Shown here one piece after another: positions 56,436-64,000 of a stretch of 64,000 nt of DNA. The position numbers and the translations under genes were made by a program. The number at the start of each line of letters is the position of its first letter. The first letter of the stretch is position 1. Origin of the DNA: Bettongia penicillata ogilbyi (taxonomy: Eukaryota > Chordata > Mammalia > Diprotodontia > Potoroidae); contig JAJHZJ010000008.1 in NCBI GenBank assembly GCA_023548195.1, forward strand, positions 2,318,232 through 2,382,231, in the 5' to 3' direction. A model generated the notes under the pieces. That model was not told the DNA's origin and searched no databases. It worked only from the letters and a program-made list of their open reading frames with translations.

Positions 56436-58939
56436 TTATTATCTAATGAATGTGCCATTAAATAAACTCTGTGTACCTATATAATGTAGGAAAAATCTGA
56501 TTTTTTCCTTTGTAAGCAAAGAAATGCAATTTCTCTATAAATTTTGCATAATTACTCTTAAGCTAATAATTTTCCCTAACACTAGATGACTTCAAAACAC
56601 TATTCAACCATTTACAGCAGGCTAAAGATTGAATGTAAATTAAAGAATATTATAACTAACTGGCCAGCGGTAGCATTGAGCTGTTTTTCAATATTGTTTA
56701 TAGTATTTTGTGTTAATGTAATGTATAATAGTTCCTTAATTAGATGTTATATTGATTTTTTTCTATTAAATTATGTTTGCAAGGCAGTGGATTTTTTAAT
56801 TCATTTAGGTTGTGATGTCTGTGGAATTTATTAGCAGCATTAACTTAGACTATGTAATTGTTTATAGTAGGCGATGGAGAGTGTTCATTCAGACATCACA
56901 TAATAGTCTGAATCCAGGATTAGATCATGGGATTGGAGCATGTGCTATTGATTGTTTATAAGTGTCTGGCTTTGCCTCCTGACATTCTCATTAGTGATGC
57001 CTCTGAAGGACTTGAAGTTATATTATCATCTATACTTCACATAGTTGAAATTAAATTTGGGGGGTTTTATTTTGGGAATTTTTGTTTTTTGGGTTTTTTG
57101 CTTTCTCTTTCCCTTTTTCTTTAGAATTTTAAGCAGTGTAGGGAAATAAATCCATGAGTTAGGCAGGTAATTAAATATGCAATGCTGTAAATATGTAATA
57201 CATTTTTAACTTTTTGTAATTTTAGATGCTTTTCAAATGTAAATTAAGTCTCAAACAGGTCTCAAGCCTCCTAATTATCAGCATACTTTTAAATACTCTG
57301 ATTAGCTTGAGTTCTGTTGGGTTTTGAGTTAGATGTAGCTGAAAACTAACATTTTCTCTGGTCTACAAATTCCTCTGTACTCAATGATTTTTATAATGCT
57401 ATCTCCCCCGACCCCCCTACCTCCTTTAATCTACCTAAAAATACCAGTTCGCTGATGTGTTGGCATATAGAATATCACAAAAGAGAAAGAAATAACAATA
57501 GCTCTGTCTGTGTGTGTCTCTATTTTCACACTGACAACTATATTTTAAGATATTAAGACTGTTGTGACACATACTTACTAATGAAAGAAAAATCACGGTT
57601 TGGAGGGAAACAGAATGCTAGTATTCCCACATTCCCACTCCATGGGACACATTTAGAAAATCTTCAAGGCAATACTCTATTGCAATTCAAAATGTGGTAT
57701 ATTGTGACCTTATCTTTGATTGGCTTGATTCCAAACCTATGTGCTTTGAGATGAGAACAACAGAGGATACTCTGTAGCACCACGTCTTTATTTTTCTTTA
57801 TCTTTCCACCATCTTTTCTTTCTGAAAGTTGTACTCAACTTAAACGTTGCTGTGGGGGATCGGTGTGAGAGGAGAAGCCTCCAGGTTCAGGTTTTGGGTT
57901 CTGTAGTGTGCTCAGTAAGGAATGAGAGAGATCTCTAGGACTGATCCAGCTCTGATAACAAAGGCTTTCTGAAATTCAGGGTGTGACGAGCAATTCCTGT
58001 GCCCTAGCTTTTCTCTAAATGGGGGAATAGGCAACAGTGAAATAGGATATAGAACTGTTTTCCCAGTATATCAATCTGTGTCCAGAGCCTGCTGACTTCC
58101 AGGTGTGTTTACAATCAATAGAGAGCATTCAGAAGGCTAAGCTCAACTACCACACCTGGTTTGACCAAATTAAAACACTGTGACTTAAAGATCAGTAGTG
58201 TCAAGCTGTTAGTTCTGAGTGGGAAGGGATTTACCAAGACAAGAACCCTCCTCAGAAATACCACAGCCCCCTGAAGTTCAGACCTGAAGGCTTCATACAA
58301 GGTGAACTAATCTAAACTGCTGGGTTTAGGGCACTGAAGGAAATGAAAATTGTACAGTGTTTCTCTTCCTTCCATTGTAATTATGGATTCTAATGACAGA
58401 ATGAACCTGTCTTTTAAAATAGTCATATGGTAAAAACAAGCTTAATTCAGATTCAATTGATTCACTCCAGTGGGTGTGATCTGTAGGAGGTCACTGTCTG
58501 ATCAGGTATTATCTATTTCATTTCTGGAGGTAATCCAAAGAATCATCACATGTTGATTCTGAATTAAGGAGGATAAGCATTGTTTTGAATGTTCCCAAAT
58601 AGCAAATAATATAAACATTATTTCTTTTTGACTCAAAAGTGTGCATAGATCATGTGCCAGAAAATTCAGGGGGAACGTTTCCATTGGCCCTTTCCTTTCT
58701 TTTCAGGGGCCAATAGTAATGCTTCCCCATCCAGTCAAGTTGTTCTATGTTTTCCTATGGTTTGACTTTGGAATATATTTTATGATTTGGAGAAGGGAGC
58801 AGGTTGACTTTCCTAATCTCTGTGACACTCTACAATGAAGATTTGTCCAGAAATATACCAGATAACCCACAAAAACTAGCCTAGGTTTGTTTATGTTGAG
58901 CACATTTAGTGCATTAAGCGAATGATCCGATCCGCAGAT
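56436..58939. other. Unique AT-rich block, no repeats recognised
   Basis: About 2.5 kb without any transposon I can name, unusual for this window. 56436-57330 is very AT-rich, with several homeodomain-type cores (TTAATTAG near 56737, TTAATTCA near 56798, TAATTATC near 57272). The remainder is mixed. No coding exon was recognised. Absence of insertions can mark constrained regulatory DNA, but my repeat search is by eye. Confidence 0.45.
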
Positions 58940-59035
58940 TTAAAACCCCTTGAGGATAGGGGTTGTACCTTACTTCACCTGTGACCCTTAATATTTAGCA
59001 CAGTCTAATATTTATTAAATGAAATTCAAAATGAA
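58940..59035 (+). mobile_element. L2 3' end fragment
   Basis: 'aaaccccttgaggataggggttgtacc', 'ttaatatttagcacagtctaatatttattaaatg'. Confidence 0.7.
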
Positions 59036-59105
59036 AAGTGAAAAAGAGGTTGTTACTGTAGAACCCTAGAATGTTAGAGTTGGACTTAGAAATCATTTAG
59101 TCCAG

Positions 59106-60440
59106 AGGGCAGAACCAGGGTAACTGAGAAGCTGGAAAGAATATAGCCAAAGACCTCACCACACTTCCCTCCACACAGCGGGAAACCCTGTTAGATCAAA
59201 TTCTGATTGAAAAACCCCCCAAAAAAATATCAACAGTAAGGCATTTTTCTACCCCAGTTGAGCAAAGAGAGAAGGAGATGGAGAGATGATCTGCAGACAT
59301 GGGGGATTGAGAGGGGCCAGGAGCCCAGAGCATTATAGAACTGAGGGGCAGAAAAAGTATGGTAGCTGTGAATGGAGAAAGGAAGCACAGGGCAGAAAGA
59401 GATCCCAGGCATGCAGGATGTAGTAACAGATGCCATCTGGCTGTTCTGTCTCCAGCTACCCAGTTCTAGGTCACATATCCAGAGTGGACTGCAGCCAGGA
59501 GTGGTAGAGATCAATGTCTGCAGTTCACACTTGCTGTGAAGAGCAGCGATTCACTCAGTCCGAACCTCTAGCCTAGATTCAAACTTGCAGCCGAATAACC
59601 AGGATAGGCATGCCTTGGAGTTCAAGTCATTCTGAAACTGCCACCCTTCCCAATGGTTTAATCCTAGAATGTCCAACAAGGGACAAATCACCAGACCCAA
59701 ATCTGGATCAGGGACATGTAGATCTGCAGACTTTGCCCTGGATCACATCATTTTGGAATCACTGAAAACTAACAGGTCCCCAGGCTGAGGTTCTAGAATA
59801 ACTCATGAAATAACTTTTGTTATTTCTTAATATGTAATACTAATCTTAATATAACTTAAGCTCAGTCCAGACATTCTCCCCAGAAATGTGTGGAGCCTAG
59901 CCCTAAAATAAAGTCGCAAGTAGGAGAATAAGCAAAAAAAAAATTCCACTATAAAATTATATTACAGTTACAGAAATGTTCAAGATACAAATCCAAAAGA
60001 AGAGGCTAACTCCAAAACCTCTTCAAGCAAAGCCTCAAAAAAAATTCAGCTTGCTTCCAAGTCCAACTAGAATTCCTGGATGAGACAAAGTAGTTGTTTT
60101 TTTTTAATTAAAAAGTCATTTTAAAAAAACAAATGAAAGTGGTAGAGGAAAAAATGAGAAAAGAAACGAGAGCTATGAAAGAAAGATATGGCAAGACAAC
60201 AGCTCAGAACAAAAGGCACAAAACCTTACCCAAGAAAAATTACTCCCTGAAAATTAGAATTGATCAAATAAATGCTAATGATCAAAAAATACTGGGGAAA
60301 AAAGTCAAAAGACTGAAAAATTGGAAGAAAATGTAAGGTATCTCCTAGTGAATATAACTGACCTTGAAAACAGATCAAGGAGAGGTAATGTAAGAGTCAT
60401 TGAACTGACTGAAAGCCATGAGCAAAAAAAAAGAGCCTAG
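59106..60440 (+). mobile_element. L1-family 5' end with ORF1 fragment
   Basis: Begins 'gggcagaaccagggtaactgagaagctgg', close to the 5' start of a marsupial L1. It continues through an untranslated leader into ORF1 remains (about 60075-60440). There the plus strand reads EEKMRKETRAMKERYGK, then YSLKIRIDQINANDQK, then, in another frame, DLENRSR. These parallel the HAL1 ORF1 at 26562-27663. Everything downstream of mid-ORF1 is missing and an L2 tail follows. The frame is broken in several places. Confidence 0.7.
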
Positions 60441-60454
60441 AAATTATATTTCCC

Positions 60455-60565
60455 CTTTTTGATAATATGATGTAAGCTCCCAGAGGGCTTGGAAGTATTT
60501 TTTTTTGTTACTTTTTTTGGTTATTTTTTGGTCTTTGTATCTTCAGTGGTGGGCATCCGAGTCAA
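60455..60565 (+). mobile_element. L2 3' end fragment
   Basis: 'gatgtaagctcccagagggcttgg', 'ggtctttgtatcttcagtgg' separated by a T-rich run. Confidence 0.6.
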
Positions 60566-61444
60566 AACAGCTGTAGGCACTGGAGATACAAAATCCCCTA
60601 TGCCCCCCATCCAAAAAAACCATTAAAAATGGTTATGATGTCTGCCATCCAGGAGGTTACCTATAACCTGCAGGGAGGTGGAAAAGTCATTCTGAAAGAA
60701 TGACAGAGTTTTAAGGAACAGGATAGTGAGCCATTGTTCATTCCCTGACAGTTGAAGGTGGGTGGGTAATGCATTAAGAAAAACAACTTAAGGGTAAAGT
60801 TTGGGAGAAGGGATGTCCAGAGGAGGCTAAGTTTTGCTACACCGTTCCAAAATGTATGCCTATGGAAACTTACACCTCTATTTATTATGCTTTCCCTTCT
60901 TCATTTCTATATCTGATTCTTCTTTCATCCTAATATGTAATTCTGAGAAAACTGCTCATATCAGTGCCATTGGTGGCTTTTGTTACTGTTTACTTACAGG
61001 TTGCCTTAAGAGGCTGAATAATCCATTTCCCCTCAATTTACACTTTCTCATGTGACAGCATGTTTAGAATGACTGATTAGTACCAGAGTTAATCCTTCCT
61101 AAGAAAGAACAAGACTTATACTTTGTAAGATAATTATGTTTATAGTGATCAGGAATGAGGGAGCTGTGAAAGCAGCTTCAGTAATAGGCATGTCTTGGGG
61201 AAAGTCGAAGGATTCTGACTTAAGATCTCAAGGAATGTGCTGAAATAGGAGCAACAAACCGAAGTATCCAACGCAAGCATGAGACTTTAAACTGAGCATC
61301 CTCGGTAGCATCTGAGATGTAGTAAGAATGTGAATTACTAGAGGGTCTTAGTTTTCAAAAGAAAAAGCCCTTTTAAAAGTGACTTCATTAATAATTCATT
61401 CATTTGTTTCTCTTTCATCGCCCTGTGGGTACCTTTACACACAG
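60566..61444. other. Intron sequence before the third exon
   Basis: No repeat recognised. The last 60 bases form the pyrimidine-biased acceptor region ('catttgtttctctttcatcgccc') ending in CACACAG. Confidence 0.55.
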
Positions 61445-61659
61445 GAAAATTAGGTGGATTTGCTCAAGAAAATAACACCATAGATTCAGGAGAACTTGAT
61501 ATTGGCCGAAGAGCGATTCAAGAGGTTCCTCCGGGGATTTTCTGGAGATCACAGCTCTTTATTGATCAGCCACAGTTTCTTAAATTCAATATCTCCCTCC
61601 AGAAGGACGCACTGATCGGAGTATATGGCCGCAAAGGCTTGCCACCTTCCCATACCCAG
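61445..61659 (+). CDS. TENM2: Teneurin-2 internal exon: proximal extracellular region
   Basis: A 215-base exon: two bases complete the Gly codon begun at 52114, then 71 codons ending exactly on a codon boundary (SHTQ). The acceptor is TTTACACACAG and the donor GTAAGA. It encodes the conserved teneurin stretch between membrane and EGF repeats: [15 protein letters not shown], then [39 protein letters not shown] and [17 protein letters not shown]. Two N-glycosylation sequons are visible (NNT and NIS). The sequence agrees closely with TENM2 as I recall it, with only conservative differences (for example Val in QEVPPG). The next exon, which should carry the rest of this region before the EGF repeats, is beyond 64000. 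Confidence 0.95.
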
Positions 61660-62034
61660 GTAAGAGGAGCTTACCTATCGTGGTCCGTAAGATGAAAACT
61701 GACAATTTGCATTTTTTTAAAGCTATTTAGCTTTCTGACTTCAGCCATATGTCAGACTGTCCCCTTTTGCATCGATCCATGGCAGTGGGGGAAATTGTGA
61801 ATGAAGGTCACATTGTCTTCTGTTTTCTTTCATGTGAGATTATTGCATCTGCTTTTAGAAGAAAAGCATTTTCTTCTGATCTTGAGCTTATCATTTTCAT
61901 AAATACAGGTGTAGGAAAATATGAGGGTGAACTAATCCAGGTTAAGAATACCTTGACCATGTGGTTAAATGTTTAAACAAATAATAATAGTGAGAACTTT
62001 GTAACTAGCCTTAAAATTTCTAAAGAACTTGTGT

Positions 62035-62220
62035 TACTATATCCTTGTGAGGAAGGGAATGCAAGTATTATTTAGGTCCCCCCCAAGGCTCTGAGACAGG
62101 AAATTATATGTCTAAGGTCACACAACTAATAAAAGTCATAACTAGAATCTGAACCCAAGTTTCCTAACTCAGACACCAAGGGTCTTCCCTCAGCCAAACT
62201 AATGGTAAGGTGATTGGGAT
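62035..62220 (-). mobile_element. MIR CORE-SINE, diverged
   Basis: 'tatccttgtgaggaagggaatgc', 'aaggtcacacaactaataaaag', 'gaatctgaacccaagtttcc'. Confidence 0.68.
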
Positions 62221-62554
62221 GTTAAATATATTTTTATTATATATTATTATGATATGTTATTATTTATGTTACATATATAGATGTTAAATTGACAAATTGT
62301 GAATTATTTCATATCTTGATTTATCCTCTTAAATATGTTACATATTTATCCTCTAATTGTCACACTTATGTCTGTTAATAAATAGACTGAAAATTGTAGT
62401 ATTGGGAATTTTATCAGTTCGGTTCCTAAAATTTGATAGTTGTCCAAATCATCGATTCATGCCATTACTTCCAATTGGACTGTTACATCCAAGAAGAAAT
62501 AAATCATGAAAAAGCAGCAGACTCTGTAAAGAAGCCAATGAAACCTCATTCATA

Positions 62555-62740
62555 TATTGTTTATGGAGTAAGAGGACCTGGGTTCATATCCTCCCTTTGG
62601 CATTTAATATCAATGTGACTTTAGTCAGATTACTTAACCTCCCTGGGCTTCAGCTTGCCCTTCTGTAGAAAGAGGAGATTAAAACAAATGGCCTCTGAGG
62701 TCCTTTCTAGCTCTAATTTGTGATCCTAAATTCTACTATC
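62555..62740 (+). mobile_element. MON-type SINE
   Basis: 'taagaggacctgggttcatat', 'agattacttaacctccctggg', 'atggcctctgaggtcctttctagctct'. Confidence 0.8.
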
Positions 62741-62754
62741 CTAAGAGTATATTC

Positions 62755-62905
62755 CTTTAGTGTTAGCATCAGAAGGGACCTTACTTCATTCAGCCTCTTG
62801 TTAATACAATAAAGCTTTAAGCACAGCCCTGACATTTAATCCCCACCCTTCTGCTACAAGAAACTTCCCACTTCACAGGGTATCTACTCCATAGTCATCA
62901 TAATC
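62755..62905 (-). mobile_element. CR1/L3-type fragment
   Basis: 'agcatcagaagggaccttacttcattcagcctc' and 'caagaaacttcccacttc' resemble the relics at 12545 and 35801. Confidence 0.45.
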
Positions 62906-63229
62906 ACGTTTGTGATACATATGTTAAAAAGTTAGGGCAGAAAATTAGCCATGTGTTTTTATGTTCAAAAATAAAAACTACCTATATTTAAAATATAAAA
63001 TTGAGGCAAAGCTATTTTCCAAGGGCAGTTATTTCTTAAGTAAATAGAGGGTCTCATAATGGGAAATTTTGTCAAGCTGCAAGCAGAAGGGCTTTTCGAT
63101 GGGCATCAAAGACAATATTGAGTAAGTTTCCTTATTTGGGGAACCTATTTTCTTTTTAGCTCAGCATATAGAAGAGCAATAGAGAACTGTGTATACTATG
63201 TGTAGTTTATTTTTCTCAATACTTTGCAC

Positions 63230-64000
63230 AATGTAAAAATGTAATTCAGTTCCATAAATTTTATTAATGACTACTCTGTACAAGGCAATGTTAGGCATGC
63301 AAATAGGGAAAAATGACATATTTCCTACCTGCAACTAGCTTACATCCTTGCATTCTTCTTGTAAAGAATGACATGTATATAGGTATGTATAAGTTAGGGT
63401 ATACTTGATGCAGTGGGAAGATCTAGACAAAGCACTTCAGAAAACTCTGAGAACACTTTCAGCTAGAGGATTTGGGGAAGGGTTATTAGGATGACTGGTA
63501 ACTGAGTTAAACCTTAAAGGAAAAGAAATATTCCCATAGGCAAAGGAATAAGAAGTAAATTCCAGGAAATAAGGATGATCTTTGTGAATATATGGAAGAC
63601 AGAGGTGGCAAGTTGAGTTTGGGGGGACATATGGTGCTTTAATTTAACTGAATATGAATCATTGTGAAGGACATCAGAGCAAAGTCAAATGAGAATGATA
63701 GGTTGAAGCCATATTTTGAAAGGCCTGAAATGACAAGAATCTATTGAATTCATACTATGTGCCAAGCAAATGTGAGAGATCTTACTAAGATCAAATCAAA
63801 AAGCAGTTAATTGCACATGACATAGGAAAGAATGAGAAAGAGTCAAGGATGACTGAAATTTTTAGCCTGGGTGACTAAGAAAATGATGTTGCTTTCAAAA
63901 AAAATAGGGGAGTTGGGAGGAAAGGCAGATTTGGGAGTAAAGATGAGTTTCTTCCTGTATCAGATGATAATGTTGTACTAGGTAGTATCTCAGGTTCTAT
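63230..64000 (-). mobile_element. L2 LINE fragment, runs off the window
   Basis: Opens with a reversed L2 tail ('aaattttattaatgactactctgtacaaggcaatg'). It continues with antisense coding sequence including 'cataggcaaaggaataagaagt' and 'gagtcaaggatgactgaaatttttagcctgggtgac'. A second small L2-like tail ('attcatactatgtgccaagc') sits near 63746-63790. No open frame. Confidence 0.72.

Larger units (their letters stand above)
52115..61444 (+). other. TENM2: TENM2 intron of 9.3 kb
   Basis: Bounded by GTAAGATG and by a pyrimidine-rich acceptor ending TTTACACACAG. The split Gly codon is restored across it. Repeats inside are listed separately; no extra coding exon recognised. Confidence 0.88.
61660..64000 (+). 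other. TENM2: TENM2 intron downstream of the third exon (partial)
   Basis: Begins GTAAGAGG and runs off the right edge. A plus-strand open frame at 61749-61976 has no family signal. The following exon was not found. Confidence 0.85.

Noticed and set aside
16092..61659. Assignment of the exons to TENM1, TENM3 or TENM4
   Set aside because: The juxtamembrane linker ([14 protein letters not shown]) and [15 protein letters not shown] segment fit TENM2 as I recall the paralogues. A protein search would settle it.

Overview
This window is intronic-scale vertebrate DNA. It is AT-rich, depleted of CpG and full of interspersed repeats. The repeat set points to a marsupial: tRNA-derived SINEs of the MAR1/WSINE style, MIR/MON-type CORE-SINEs, marsupial-style L2, L1, ORF2-less HAL1 elements, RTE and CR1/L3 relics. 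I did not fix the species.

The only host gene I can support is a plus-strand stretch of a teneurin, most likely TENM2. Three consecutive internal exons are visible, at 16092-16330, 51992-52114 and 61445-61659. Their reading phases join exactly and all have GT-AG boundaries. Together they encode the end of the cytoplasmic domain, the single transmembrane helix, the juxtamembrane linker and the start of the extracellular region. The introns are long: more than 16 kb upstream (continuing outside the window), 35.7 kb, 9.3 kb, and more than 2.3 kb downstream. The N-terminal cytoplasmic exons and the EGF, NHL, YD-repeat and C-terminal exons lie outside.

Layout. 1-16.1 kb: intron with an RTE fragment, SINEs, a CpG-rich patch near 7.0-7.4 kb, a GATA-type minisatellite at 7.55-7.9 kb, a near-complete minus-strand HAL1 at 9.57-12.39 kb, a CR1/L3 relic split by an L1 (12.5-14.3 kb), and an L2 with microsatellites. 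16.1-16.3 kb: transmembrane exon. 16.3-52 kb: large intron with an inverted-end L1 (17.4-18.0 kb), an L2 with a nested MIR, GA tracts, a full plus-strand HAL1 with target-site duplications (25.85-28.70 kb), many SINEs, a SINE split by a 0.6 kb unidentified insert (34 kb), a 2.2 kb minus-strand L1 with ORF2 remains (39.8-42.0 kb), and a triple nest of repeats near 50 kb. 52.1-61.4 kb: intron with an L1 3' end, a long unique AT-rich block (56.4-58.9 kb), and an L1 5' fragment. 61.4-61.7 kb: third exon. 61.7-64 kb: intron with MIR and L2.

I found no RNA gene, CRISPR array or novel multi-gene system. The most useful leads are the CpG-rich patch upstream of the transmembrane exon, the inverted HAL1 pair flanking that exon, the split SINE with an unknown insert, and an unclassified repeat seen twice near 32-33 kb. 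Repeat names rest on recalled consensus sequences, and element ends without clear duplications are approximate.
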